A stretch of 64,000 bases of DNA, from assembly GCA_019925105.1 (NCBI GenBank), contig JAHGAU010000014.1, positions 682,001 through 746,000 of the forward strand, in the 5' to 3' direction. The stretch's first letter is position 1; each line of letters begins with the position of its first letter. Source of the DNA: Niebla homalea (lineage: Eukaryota > Ascomycota > Lecanoromycetes > Lecanorales > Ramalinaceae). The translations under genes and the position numbers were made by a program. Below are positions 33,375 through 43,900 of the stretch, one piece after another. Below the pieces are notes generated by a model. It worked only from the letters and a program-made list of their open reading frames with translations, was not told the origin of the DNA and did no database searches.

Positions 33375-34676
33375 ATGTCTATAGCAGTAGAGCCAAAGGC
33401 AAGCCTCCTGGGCAGTCAATCTACCTACGGAGCAGACCCTGCTCACAAGCTCCCTCCTCTCATTCCCCGCAAGAAACGCTCTCCTCCAGGGAACCCTCAG
33501 CCCGTTCTAGAAGCCAAACAGCTACCACCGCCTCCAGATGCGCCGACTATACCCTTTACCCGACCAGAGAGAAGGATCCTAACCTCACACGATCACGAGC
33601 TATTTCTCTCATCTCCCGCCCACGACCTCATCACCTCCTTCATCTTCTCACTTTCCAATTCAGCTGCGGGCCAGACAATCTCCTCTATCTTGCATAGCCC
33701 GCTCGATCCTATCATCACGAAGCTACTCGACATCTTAGACTCGATCGAAAATCTCATACTTGTCAATCCACCAGAAGACCAGGCCGGTTCCCGCTTCGGC
33801 AACCCCGCCTTCCGCTCCTTTGTGGACGCCGTCTCGGCTTCGAGCTCATCATGGCACCGCGACCTGGGCCTCGCTGACCCTGCTGCAGCCGCAGAAGTAT
33901 CCACCTACCTCGGGCAATCCTTCGGCAACCGTCAGCGAATCGACTACGGATCTGGGCATGAGCTCAACTTCATCATCTGGTTGCTCGCACTGAACCGCCT
34001 CTCTTTGCTCTCGGCATCTACGTTCCCTGGCCTCACCCTCTTGGTGTTTCCCCAATACATCAAGCTCATGAGAAGGGTGCAAAGCACCTATTACCTTGAG
34101 CCTGCCGGCTCCCATGGCGTCTGGGGCCTGGATGACTATCAATTCCTGCCCTTCCTGTTCGGGGCATCCCAGCTGTCACAACACCCTTACCTCACGCCGC
34201 GGAGTATCCATAACGAGCTAATACTAGAGGAGGAAGGTGATGAATACATATATCTGGACATGGTCCGCTTCACCGAGGCCTCCAAGACCGTCAAGGGGTT
34301 GAAATGGACGCAGCCGATGCTGGATGATATCTCGGGGGCCAAGAATTGGGAGAAGGTGGAGCAGGGGATGAGGAGGATGTTTGTCAAGGAGGTTTTGGGG
34401 AAGTTGCCGGTGATGCAGCACTTTTTGTTTGGGGGACTGGTGCCCGCGGTCGACGGCATGAGTACAGAAGAGGAAAAGGGGTTGGCACCGGAGAGCGAGG
34501 AGAAGGAGGGGGGCCAGCTTAGGGTACATCAAGATGGCGATGTAGGGCATGTGCATCGTGATGATGTTGGGTGGGGCGATTGCTGTGGGATCAAGATTCC
34601 TAGCACGGTTGCTGCGAGTCAAGAAGAGAGGAGGAAAGGGGAAAGGGAGACTTTGCGGCGGATTCCTTTTGATTGA
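33375..34676 (+). CDS. Serine/threonine protein phosphatase 2A activator (PTPA, Rrd1/Ypa1 type)
   Basis: A single 433-codon exon. PTPA proteins are peptidyl-prolyl isomerases that assist assembly and activation of PP2A-type phosphatases. The family pattern is present throughout: ILTSHDHELFLSSPAHDLIT, FGNPAFRSFVD, RIDYGSGHELNFIIWLLALN, PAGSHGVWGLDDYQFLPFLF, YLDMVRFTEASKTVKGLKWT. The ~70-residue N-terminus is Pro/Lys-rich and disordered; the last ~70 residues are Glu/Gly-rich and poorly conserved. Assignment to the Rrd1 rather than Rrd2 branch is a judgement from overall pattern and tail length. It ends only 57 bp before the stop codon of the converging L22 gene. Confidence 0.93.
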   Translation: MSIAVEPKASLLGSQSTYGADPAHKLPPLIPRKKRSPPGNPQPVLEAKQLPPPPDAPTIPFTRPERRILTSHDHELFLSSPAHDLITSFIFSLSNSAAGQTISSILHSPLDPIITKLLDILDSIENLILVNPPEDQAGSRFGNPAFRSFVDAVSASSSSWHRDLGLADPAAAAEVSTYLGQSFGNRQRIDYGSGHELNFIIWLLALNRLSLLSASTFPGLTLLVFPQYIKLMRRVQSTYYLEPAGSHGVWGLDDYQFLPFLFGASQLSQHPYLTPRSIHNELILEEEGDEYIYLDMVRFTEASKTVKGLKWTQPMLDDISGAKNWEKVEQGMRRMFVKEVLGKLPVMQHFLFGGLVPAVDGMSTEEEKGLAPESEEKEGGQLRVHQDGDVGHVHRDDVGWGDCCGIKIPSTVAASQEERRKGERETLRRIPFD

Positions 34677-34733
34677 TGCTTTGCCGATGACGATGACGAC
34701 TGTATGGAGTCGCCAGTATGAAGTTGAACTCAA

Positions 34734-35303
34734 TCACTCATCGTCATCATCGCCCTCCTCGTTCACCACGTTGAAGAATCTCAACTCGTAAACCCCCGGG
34801 CTGACCGAGACGACCCGTAGCCAATCTCGCAGCTGCTGCTTCTTGAGGAATTTCTTCGTCCTGTTTGCATCCCCAGATCAGCTCCTCACGTCCTCTGTAA
34901 CTCCCACCACATCTTAACCCCCCCCGGGGACACTGATCTAAAGACCAAAACTTACATATACTTCAGATACCTCCCCGAGAACTCGGTATGCGCGACCACC
35001 TCAATCTTCCCATCTCCCGGGCTGTTGATCTTCACAAGATCCCCCAGATTGCCCACCCGGTTATCCACCTTGATCTTGTCGTGCAAGAACTTCTCAAAGG
35101 CGGCGACGTCGAAGATCTTGTCCGAGGCCGGTTGCGCAGCGTTGATGATGAACTTCTTTGTGATCTTGCCGCCCTTTTGGTTCTTGCCGCCGGCGTTGCG
35201 GAGGGCGCTTGTGCGCATGGTTTTCTGGAAGATGGGATGTCAATTCCCGGGTTCGGGGATGCGCATTGCCTGGGTTGTAAAGACGTACGGTAGCTGGTGC
35301 CAT
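34734..35303 (-). CDS. rpl22: 60S ribosomal protein L22 (eL22)
   Basis: Three exons (35303-35289, 35224-34956, 34860-34734) encode 136 residues. The protein starts [15 protein letters not shown] and carries the family core: [80 protein letters not shown], and an acidic GDDDE end. It is a structural protein of the large ribosomal subunit. Exon 1 codes five residues, an arrangement typical of fungal ribosomal protein genes. The gene is divergent from translin (307 bp between starts). Confidence 0.96.
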
Positions 35304-35610
35304 TGTGCACTTCTATCGTATGAGGACGCAAAGAAGTCTATATCCTACGCCTCGGTCTAGGGATTGTAGAGAAAGTGGCAGGCTTGCGGTTGAGGATTTG
35401 GTGTGATTCCTGCTTATCGATTGCGGTTCGCTTAGACTTAGCGCGATGCTGGGGTTGATATGACGACACAGTATCAAGGCATTGTCGACCAGGTTTGCAT
35501 GCCTTCATACCATTCATCCCAATTGTTTCCCCCCGGCGAGCTTTTCGAGAGAAAACACTCATCATTCACCGGGAGTCACACACGTCTGTGTTGTTTTCAA
35601 CCTGATCATC
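35304..35610. promoter_or_regulatory. Shared divergent promoter of rpl22 and translin
   Basis: A 307-bp interval between two outward-facing start codons. It should carry a strong ribosomal-protein promoter; no consensus site was recognised with confidence. Confidence 0.4.
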
Positions 35611-36630
35611 ATGGCAGGCTCTTCAGCACAAAGTGCGATTGATCCTGCACTTTTCACGCAATTGCAGGAGAAGATTGATGAAGACACTCAACTCCGTCAG
35701 GAGATACGTGACATTGTGAACCACTGGGAGAGAATGCGTTCGGGATCTGTCTTCACGGGGCTAGTTCGACATTTTCTGACTTCCTATAGAAAGACAGACT
35801 TTGTCTCATTTATCTTATGTGCATTCTACTTTGCGCCCAGAAGGTTTGACAAAAGCTGGCGACATTTCATAAGATCAACAATTGACTGATATCAGAGTCG
35901 CCACTGCTCCAGCAAACACATGACTCGATGAGTGAGCAAGTAATGTGTATCCGAAAATTGGGCCAAACAGTATCCGGCCATCCTTACTGGAAGTACAACA
36001 CCATGTGGACGCGTGAAATGCAAAATGCTGTTTGTCATATCTCGGTCCTTTTCTCGTTACTTGCGATTGACGTGGCCAAGTGCTTTGCTCTCATCATGTG
36101 TCATTGGATATCCCATGGTGGTTTGATCACGCTTGAGCATGTTGGGGCTTTCTACAGCGGTTGGCTTACCTCCATTAGAAATTGGGCGCCTTTGTCTAAT
36201 CAAAACAGTTCCCGTGAATCTGAAGAATGAGGACGCTTTCCACATCACCATTGAAGAGTACCTTCATGGCCTAGTTAATATGACCGAGGAGCTGTCTCGT
36301 CTAGCATTGAACGCCGTCACCTTGGGTGACTACAAACGGCCTATCCAGATTAGCAAATTCGTCAAGGTACCGACCAATCATCTTTTGCAGGTATTATGAC
36401 ACCTAAAAACCTCTGACCACCCTTGAAGGATCTTCATGCTGGCTTCCAACTCTTGAACCTCAAGAACGATTCTCTCAGGCGCCGAGTGGACAGTATCAAG
36501 TATCAGGTTTGTCAAATCTTTCATCTGATAGATATTCGCTTTTGACGGTCCACAGGTCAAGAAAATCGAGGATGTAGTTTACGACCTCTCACTACGAAAT
36601 CTTGTACCTCGTGATAGCAATCCAGCTTGA
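35611..36630 (+). CDS. Translin
   Basis: Seven exons are likely (35611-35737, 35790-35843, 35896-36029, 36081-36159, 36209-36366, 36429-36506, 36556-36630), giving 234 residues; retaining the optional 51-nt intron 36030-36080 leaves the frame open and gives 251. I favour splicing it because MQNACFALIMCHWIS then fits the translin helix pattern. Clear landmarks: LREEIR-like TQLRQEIRDIVN near the start, VPVNLKNEDAFHITIEEYLH, SRLALNAVTLGDYKRPIQIS, FVKDLHAGFQLLNLKNDSLR, and VKKIEDVVYDLSLRNL near the end. Translin is an octameric single-stranded nucleic-acid-binding protein; with TRAX it forms the C3PO endoribonuclease involved in tRNA and small-RNA processing. Two introns appear to use AAG acceptors (36080 and 36428). 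No TRAX gene is in the window. Confidence 0.9.
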
Positions 36631-37451
36631 GCTTTGCATTTCTGGCAAAGGACAATCGAATGCGGCTGAGCACTGCCCAGCAAAAATACCATAGCCAATG
36701 CAGGCTGAATGCTCTGGAAAATGGAGCATGACTAAGTGAGTGAAATGTGAGTCATTTTGTCTTTGTCTCTTCGTTGGAGGCCTTAGTCGAGGACCGATGA
36801 GGAAATAACATTTTACAGCTCGAGTGTTTCCCAGTCAGTGGGACCCGGTAAAGTAGGAAAGCCTTTCCCTTTGGTCATATCCTCAAACACCAGTAGGCAG
36901 GATGACACTCGCAGCAGTTGCGAGTCTCTTGTTTTTCGGGGCTGTGATTTGATAAGACTTAAGGACACCTTAATCGATTTCCTTTTCTCCTTTTCTCGAG
37001 CATGTATCCGCTCGCTGTGTATATACAAGAACCAACTCACTATGGTTGCGCCTTACTGAGCTCAATCTCACGAGATTTCACTGATGGGATAGACATACCT
37101 GCCACTAGCATGCCTCTTCGTCCCGCATGCCTTCTCCCGCAGTCGGGATCAACGAATGTTAGTACTCAGGTTGGCTTGAGGTTTGAATTATCCTCAATAT
37201 TTGCGCCTTTTGCTAGACGTGCCACCGCTAAGCTCGAATGCTCACTCACATCTTCGGAGCCGAGATTCAATCTTAAGCAAGCCTAGCTAGTCTCAATTGG
37301 GAAAGTGCCTCGGCGTTCAATGAGAGCTTCCCTCCTGCCTACAATATTTACCAAGCATTCAACATGTTTATCATGTAGCTACCCAGCTCTCCCCACCATC
37401 TCTCTCATCCTTCGATCAACCCCCTCTCAATCGCCGCCCATCTACCGCATC
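36631..37451. other. Intergenic region between translin and the Pex4-like gene
   Basis: Small frames only. The Pex4-like frame is open upstream to an ATG at 37305, but the extra residues do not resemble the family. Nothing else recognised. Confidence 0.4.
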
Positions 37452-37931
37452 ATGCCCTCATCCACTCCTCGACAACCCACCCCCCAAGCATCCAAACGCC
37501 TCCTCCACGAGCTCAAAGCCATCCAATCCTCCCCCTCGGCCCCCTCACCCGCCCTCGCTTCCCTCTCCCCCACCTCCGAAGACAACCTCCTCACCTGGTC
37601 CGCCGTCCTCCTCGGCCCGCCCGCAACACCCTACGCTTCGGGGCGGTGGCTCCTCTCCCTCGTCATCCCGCCCAACTACCCACTCTCGCCCCCGCAGGTC
37701 ACGTTCCTGACCCCATGCTGTCACCCCAACATCCACTTCTCCACGGGGGAGGTGTGTCTGGACTTGCTCCGGAAGGGGCAGGGTGGGGGCGGGTGGACGC
37801 CGGCGTACACGCTGGTGCAGGTGTGCGAGGCGGTGCAGATGCTGTTGGCCGAGCCGGCGGTGGATAGTCCGTTGAATGTGGATGTGGCGATCTTGCTGAG
37901 GGGGATCGGGTGGGGTTTGAAGGGGTGGTGA
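37452..37931 (+). CDS. pex4: Pex4-like peroxisomal ubiquitin-conjugating enzyme (E2)
   Basis: A single exon; from MPSSTPRQPTPQASKRLLHE it encodes 159 residues, a normal E2 size. The UBC fold is evident: SAVLLGPPATPYASGRWLLS, IPPNYPLSPPQVTFLTPCCH, then the active-site region HPNIHFSTGEVCLDLLRKGQ with the catalytic Cys, and WTPAYTLVQVCEAVQMLLAE, PAVDSPLNVDVAILLR. The TGE[VI]CLDLL signature and the AVDSPLN end favour Pex4, the E2 that mono-ubiquitinates Pex5 for recycling at the peroxisome. A poly-Gly insertion (GQGGGGW) follows the catalytic site. The C-terminus (GIGWGLKGW) is short; the final helix usual in Pex4 is weakly matched, so a missed terminal exon is possible. An upstream ATG at 37305 would add 49 residues. 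Confidence 0.85.
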   Translation: MPSSTPRQPTPQASKRLLHELKAIQSSPSAPSPALASLSPTSEDNLLTWSAVLLGPPATPYASGRWLLSLVIPPNYPLSPPQVTFLTPCCHPNIHFSTGEVCLDLLRKGQGGGGWTPAYTLVQVCEAVQMLLAEPAVDSPLNVDVAILLRGIGWGLKGW

Positions 37932-39255
37932 GGTTTTGGTGCGGGGAGAGGAGGTGGGAGGGGTGATGAGGAGGAGGGAAAGGGGGGGGAGGGGCAAGGA
38001 TTTTGGCAATTTGGGTTTTTGGGAAGGGGGGGAAAGGAACAAGTGGATGGAGAAAAGGGATGCATTCGCACAGATCATCCTGTTGGGGGATCAAGTGGGC
38101 GGAGTACATGCAAGCTGTGGGCATGAGGAACTGCGGGGGGTTTGCATTGGATGAAGAGGGTGTTTTCTGGAAGCGGAGGAGCTTTGGCGTTGGTCGACGG
38201 TGGGATATCAGTCGTACTACCACAAAAGCTTGTACATGATGGAGAATTCGACGAATAACTTGCACCATTGCATTCGGAATGCATGCCTCTGAAGCTTGCC
38301 AACGGCGGGAGAAAGGACCAGGAATCACCCGATTGAGCTGCCACACCGTCAAGAAACCAGTGTAGACATAGGTGATATTTTCGCCAGACAGGTAGTATGC
38401 ATGACGATGCATCAGAACCCAGGTAAAGCGTTGTGAAAAGCCTCAGGAGAACATTATCTATATGTTATAATAAGTATAGAACCCTCACTGTGGTAGCGTA
38501 ATGTTGTAAGCCCTTCTGCCCCCGGGTAAACCCCCCCCAGCCTGGTCGAGTGCTTCACCCAACAAGGGGGTAACGCATACGACAAGGCGATGGTTCAATT
38601 CCGACGCAACCTCAAGGGGAGGGGGCTTACCTTCCCTCCTAAGTGCTTCCGCTATACTGAGAAATACCCCCGGAAGTAGCGAATATACCCGCAGCAATTA
38701 GGTGTATATGCAGGTGTACATGCAGGGGAATTGGTGGGCAATAGATAGTATATGTATATTCTGGGGGTGTACGTGTATATCATCCCTTTATAAAATCGTT
38801 TGATGATTTTTGGTCCATCTTTTGAGTGGTGTTATCAAGGGTGGTGGAGGACGCTAGATCATGTTGTGTTTTTCTGATGGTGAGGCCCAGGTAATTGCCA
38901 AAACTTTTGGTTCGGGTGGAGGTCATTCTTTTTCTCGGAACGATTTACCATCTGCATGGTGAATTACGCAACGAAGCAGCTCATGAAATTCAACGCGTCG
39001 ATATTATGTGGATTCAGATATGTGACTATGGTGCAATAATTCTATTTTCAAAAAAGGCCCATGCGCCCACCCGTGTATATCATGTACAAAATGAGCCAGA
39101 TCTTGGTATGACTCTCCCCTCATCCAGATGTCACCAAAACGCCCCGCGCTGCCATACAGTTCACGTAGCATCTAGGCATTTGCTACCAGCGAGCTTCTTG
39201 CAGCCTGCACTGAAGCAGGCAAGAAAGTCATACAGAAACAAGAACTTGCAGAATA
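37932..39255. other. Intergenic region with G-rich stretch and short inverted repeats
   Basis: Directly after the Pex4-like stop is a strongly G-rich, A-containing stretch (about 37940-38040) able to form G-quadruplexes in the transcript. Around 38500-38690 are short inverted repeats (GTAAGCCC near 38506 against GGGCTTAC near 38622; CTTCCG against CGGAAG near 38645-38675) and a sequence resembling a tRNA B box (GGTTCAATTCC near 38591), but no tRNA fold can be made. A TA-rich stretch follows to about 38790. No gene recognised. Confidence 0.4.
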
Positions 39256-40437
39256 TCACTCGTTGTAATGGTAGATCTTTCTCTTAAATTAGCAGCAGGC
39301 CAATGGCCGAGTTGTAGCTCAGGATGAACGACTTACGAAATAATTTGGGAGACCCCAGCATTCCCAGCCCAATCTCCTTGCCATTTTGGCGAATCCTTCA
39401 GTCTCCATCAAATGATAGAAAGCGAATGGCGGGAACATGGCACCATCTCTATGCACTTCCGCCTTGACCAAAAGTGCCGTGCCTCCAACCCCATCGAGCG
39501 GCATGATTGCTCTCTGATCCCTGCTCTCGGTCGTGTCTGCGTTCTTCGCCATCAGCGACCTGTAGGTTGCCATCTCCGCATAGCCTTCCACAATGATATC
39601 GTCTGGACCCATTCCCGCCGCCATGTCCGCCGCGACCTGCGAGTCTTGCCATGAGTTATAGTCATATGGACGAGTATCCTTCTTGCCCTTCTCGTTGATG
39701 TAGCGTTGGAAACAATTCGGTACCAGGATGGCCTTGTCATGTGAGGTCATATCCTGGATCAGGCTTGACGGAGTTTCGACAACATCTGCGTCCATCCAAA
39801 GAACCCAGGAAGTGGTTGGACCGAGCGTAGTAAAGAGCAAAGAGTTTCGGGCTCGCGCCATTGATGCCCTGCGGACCTTTTGAAACTCCATCTTGTGTCT
39901 CTCGGCTTCATCCTGTGAGGCGATGGGCGGGTCAAAGTCTTGTCGGAGTATGGAAATGCTGGCAAAGCGCTTCTCTTCGGGGCCGGATTGGGTGTCTGCT
40001 ATGGCATTCTGAAGTGCCGCTGTCGCCTGATTCCCTTCGCGTGTCTTGGGTATTATGAAGCCGAACGCTATGAGGGAATGTGGGTATGAGAGTTTGAGTA
40101 AATTATCCCAGTAGCCTTGATAAAAGCGCGCAAGCGGAGTGAGGATGAGAACAGTCTCTTCATTTCTTGTCGACTCGGCGGATGCTGTAACATTGTTGAG
40201 ATGGTAGTGAACCACAGGCGGTGGCTTTCCTGGACTGGAGGAATCGGTCTTAAGAAAAGGAGCTGTTGGGGGTGATAGAGGGTGGGCTGCCGCAGCTGCA
40301 GTTTTCCGCTTTGCAGTTGATATGGTTGTACCGCTACCGGAGGGCGATAGGATGAAGAAGAGGAATCCGACAGAAAGAATAGCGGCCAAGATGATAGTGA
40401 TGGGATTGGTCCGACGTATGGCTCTCGGGAGGGCCAT
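39256..40437 (-). CDS. Mnn9/Anp1/Van1-family alpha-1,6-mannosyltransferase (mannan polymerase subunit)
   Basis: Two exons (40437-39337 and 39276-39256) give 373 residues. The chosen start (MALPRAIRRTNPITIILAAI) places a type II signal anchor at residues 12-30, as expected of a Golgi enzyme; ORF extension to 40551 adds 38 unlikely residues. Family landmarks: EETVLILTPLARFYQGYWDN, LLKLSYPHSLIAFGFIIP, the catalytic metal site TSWVLWMDADVVETP at about residue 215, LVPNCFQRY, GYAEMATYRSLMA and EGFAKMARRLGWECWGLPNY. The last exon is only 21 nt and codes IYHYNE plus stop, which restores the conserved family end NYxIYHYNE; its acceptor is AAG. The enzyme extends the alpha-1,6 mannan backbone on N-glycans in the cis-Golgi. 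The next gene upstream on the same strand is another glycosyltransferase. Confidence 0.94.
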
Positions 40438-40998
40438 GATAAATTTGATAGGTGACGCTAGAAGCAGAGGTTGTCGAGTCGAACAGATGGCTTCGGTCGG
40501 CCAGGGGAGCTGGCTGGGAAGATCCTTAGGCCCAGGTATCTGAAGCAACAACGGACTACCTCATGGCGCCCCACTTTTCCATCATCACAAGTAGGTAGGT
40601 ATTCACAGTTAGTAGTCAGGCGACTCGAGCACCTTGAGTGCTGTGAGGGATAATTGCTTCGTGTTCATGAAATCATGGGTGGTGTGTAGAAAACGCAAAA
40701 GCCCATGAAGGTTATTTTTCGTCTTGGCGTTCCCCTTACGGGAACTGCACTAGTCCATAACAAGCCTGAAATTGACATTTTCAACCTGAATCCTGTACCA
40801 CATCGTTCTTGACGTGCTATGTGATTGCTACAAGTCGAAAGCAGGATGAGGGAGGCGCGCCACACATCTCTGTAACATTCATGTTGATCCAAGGCCCGAG
40901 CAGATCTATTATAAGTTATGTCTTTATGAACGGTATGAGCATAGGACAACTGCTCCTAATAAAAAGCATTGCAATGAGGCCAGATTCATGATTGGCTT
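40438..40998. other. Intergenic region between two tandem glycosyltransferase genes
   Basis: Contains the promoter of the Mnn9-family gene and the 3' UTR of the GT8 gene; no other feature recognised. Confidence 0.4.
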
Positions 40999-42043
40999 TC
41001 AAAAGCCGTCGAAAATTCCATCTATCTTCTCACATTTCAGTCTCTCATTGTTCACTTGCCACCACCACCTGTGTGTTTCCTGCATTGCCTTGTCGGCTTC
41101 CTCTTCTTCAAAAGGCTTTGGACTCAGGATGTAATGTATGTTTTTGACCCGCTCTTCCCGCCATATCGGTCGATGTACATCTCGAAGCGTCTTGAGGGCG
41201 TTGTAGATGTATGGCAAACCCACCCAACGACCCTTGAAAAGATCAGACAAGAGCGATTGGTCGGCGAAGTCATATTCCATCGTCGACGGTGACAACATAT
41301 GAGCGACGATCTTATCATATACAGCCTTAGATGGATTGACCACCTGGAGACCACCGTTGGGGATGCCAAGGCGGGTGCTCGAAGGGGCCCCGTGAACTTG
41401 GGCCTTGTCCGGGGCCTGATGTTGAATTGTATAGGCACAATTTTCTGGAACCCTAAAGGAGCTAGTAAGTAAAGCTCATCACGCAAAATGCGCCATGGCT
41501 GACCAGTCGGAAGGATAGTACGGCCTGGCCATCGGATTGCAGACGCAAGCATGACACGCAGCGAAAACCCGGTCGCCTTCACCCTTCATCCCTGGCGGAT
41601 CGAGCGTAACGTCCATGAGCTCGTCCATGTTTCCCAACACGAGCATATCGCTATCCAGCTGGACCACTCGCTCGTACTCGGTCAATGAGAACGGAGTCAG
41701 CTTGCTCCAGCAGTCATAGAACCTTGGGTCGTTGCTGAAGTCCTTTTGCGTGCATGGAACGAGATACTTGACATGTTTCTTCGGTATGTTGCGAATGTCG
41801 AGAGCCCTGTGCCCTTCTTCTGGAAAGCTATCGGTATAGAGCGCTATCAGAGGGTACTGGGAGTCGTGCTGTTTGAGGGCGAAGTCCAATGTGAGCAGAC
41901 CAGAAAGATACGCCGTGTTCGTGATGAGTGTCGTCCATACTAGCTTTGCGTCAGTGGTTTCACGACCGGCTCGGTGTTGTTAGCTATCTACCTTTCGTTG
42001 AGTGGACAACTCGGCCAGCGTCGGTATCAGTGGAATTTCTCAT
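40999..42043 (-). CDS. Glycosyltransferase family 8 protein (glycogenin/galactinol-synthase-like)
   Basis: Three exons (42043-41992, 41939-41504, 41452-40999) encode 313 residues. It starts MRNSTDTDAGRVVHSTKVWT and continues TLITNTAYLSGLLTLDFALK, the usual GT8 opening strand. The DxD metal site is present in YERVVQLDSDMLVLGNMDEL at about residue 110; later motifs are AACHACVCNP, LGIPNGGLQVVNPS and DQSLLSDLFKGRWVGLPYIY. There is no signal peptide or membrane segment, so it is probably cytoplasmic. GT8 members transfer glucose or galactose from UDP-sugars to protein or sugar acceptors; the acceptor here is unknown. Most fungal genomes carry several such genes related to plant galactinol synthases. 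Intron 2 begins GTCAGC. It lies head-to-head with a mitochondrial carrier gene. Confidence 0.9.
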
Positions 42044-42525
42044 GATGTCCCTTTCTGTAGCTTAGGCTTGTAGCTGGACAGCTTCAACTTGTGTGGGAAG
42101 TCAGATGTGCTAAATGACCGTAGGCCAACGCACAAAAATAGGACATTCATCTTATGTAGGTAGCTATGAGGGAGAACGGGTCTTAAACTTTCTTTAAGGC
42201 ACAGAGCCGAGGACTACCGGGCAGCAAGATAGGCCTCAAATCTAGGTTGATGACTGAAGTATTCTCCCGAGGCTGCGGTCCTGCCATCTTTTGGACCCCT
42301 TTCTAGCCCCTTGATTAGATCTATGACGAACTAGATTTGAGATGTCAGACCTTTCGCATGAGATCGCAAGCTCCCTGCATAAAGACGTGTTACCAATCGC
42401 TCTATTCTATATGTCCGTTGCAGCTTCCTAAATCCGTTTGAAGGTTATGTTCCTGGGACATGGTTTCTTAAACTCTCGCCCAGCTTTTCCCTTTCTGCAA
42501 TCCCATGAGGTTTTGACGCTTGCTG
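42044..42525. promoter_or_regulatory. Divergent promoter region of the GT8 and carrier genes
   Basis: A 482-bp interval between two outward-facing starts. It must contain both promoters; no individual sites are claimed. Confidence 0.35.
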
Positions 42526-43900
42526 ATGTCAACTGTCAACTCGGCGATCGCCAATCCGGACACAAAGAATGCAAGTAATGAGGCTTTGGGACAGGGACAG
42601 CCTGCGAGAAGCGTGCAACATAAGAATTATAGAGGATTTGTAGCCGGCATCTTCTCTGGAATCGCCAAGCTGAGCGGTGCGCAACCCCGCCCTACTATGA
42701 TACTGCTTGTCCATCATCCGAAGGTGTTTAGCTGAACACATCTTTCCTAGTTGGACATCCGTGGGTTTAACTCGATCTGCCCTACGTTCCGCTCGTCCTG
42801 ACAGATGCAGATTTGACACCATCAAGGTCAGACTACAGACCAATACCGGCTTCAAAGGTCCACTTGATTGTTTGCTCCAGACAATCAGGAGAGAAGGCGT
42901 GCCTGGACTGTACAAAGGTAGTTGTGCTTGCTACCAACTGGTTTCTTTCAATTTCTGATCCGTTCAGGCGCTACGCCTCCTTTGCTAGGATGGATGTTCA
43001 TGGACTCTATGTAGGCACTCACTCGATACCGTATGTGGAAGTCAGCTGAACCTCATGCAGCATGTTGGGCTCTCTGACCCTGTATCGCCGCTTGCTTCTT
43101 GAGAATGTTTTCTCCAACCCAGTCATTTCATCGGCAGCACGACTTGCAAACTCAAAGCTTGACCCGGCGGATAAGATCCAGCCAATCAAGCTGCCAGCGG
43201 TTGGACATGGGCTCGCGGGTACCATGGCAGGTCTCACAGTGAGCTTCGTTGCTTCGCCGTTCGAGCACATCAAGGTACGTGAAAATTGAATACGACTCCA
43301 CCGCTGTGCTAGACACCACAAATGTCAGAGATGGGAATTAGAGGCTTTCTGCTCCCCACGATCTACTGGGACGGTACTGACTCTTCAATCCCTGTGTAGG
43401 CACGCTTACAGATTCAGTATGCTGTCGATAAGACGGCTCGGCTTTATACTGGGCCTCTTGACTGCCTTTCCAAGATCTACCGCGCACACGGGCTCCAAGG
43501 AATATACCATGGTCTCTCGTCAACCTTATTTTTTCGCTCATTCTTCTTTTTCTGGTGGAGTTCGTACGATGTGATCAGCCGACAGATAGCCGATCGTACG
43601 AACCTGTCTACTCCATCGATCAACTTCTGGGCAGGTGGTCTATCATCCCAGGTTTACTGGCTCACTTCATACCCTGCAGACGTTGTGAAGCAGCGCATCA
43701 TGACCGATCCCCTCGGAGGCAAGTTAAATGATGGCGTACGTCAATTTCCTCGCTGGAAAGATGCTGCCAGGGCCATCTGGATTAGGGATGGAGCTCGTGG
43801 ATTCTGGCGAGGCTTTGTACCATGTTTTCTCAGAGCATTCCCCGCTAATGCTATGGCACTCGTTGCATTTGAGGGCGTTATGCGAGCGCTGTCGGAATAG
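42526..43900 (+). CDS. Mitochondrial carrier family protein (Ymc1/Crc1-like)
   Basis: Six exons (42526-42676, 42751-42760, 42811-42917, 42968-43010, 43061-43274, 43400-43900) give 341 residues with three mitochondrial-carrier repeats. Repeat 1 carries SVGHPFDTIKVRLQTN, repeat 2 SFVASPFEHIKARLQIQY, repeat 3 TSYPADVVKQRIMTD; each has the Px[DE]xx[KR] signature, the second as PFEHIK. The second exon is just 10 nt (TTGGACATCC) and codes the centre of the first signature, so any gene finder missing it would lose the motif. The protein should sit in the mitochondrial inner membrane. Its closest recalled relatives are the Ymc/Crc1 group (amino-acid or acyl-carnitine transport), but the substrate cannot be read from sequence. 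Confidence 0.92.

Noticed and set aside
37545..38412. Minus-strand frames up to 237 codons over the Pex4-like gene and downstream
   Set aside because: Extremely Pro/Ser/His-rich shadow translations of G-rich DNA; no family resemblance.
38540..38605. Possible tRNA or tRNA-derived SINE
   Set aside because: A- and B-box-like sequences are present at plausible spacing, but acceptor and T stems do not pair and no anticodon arm can be formed.
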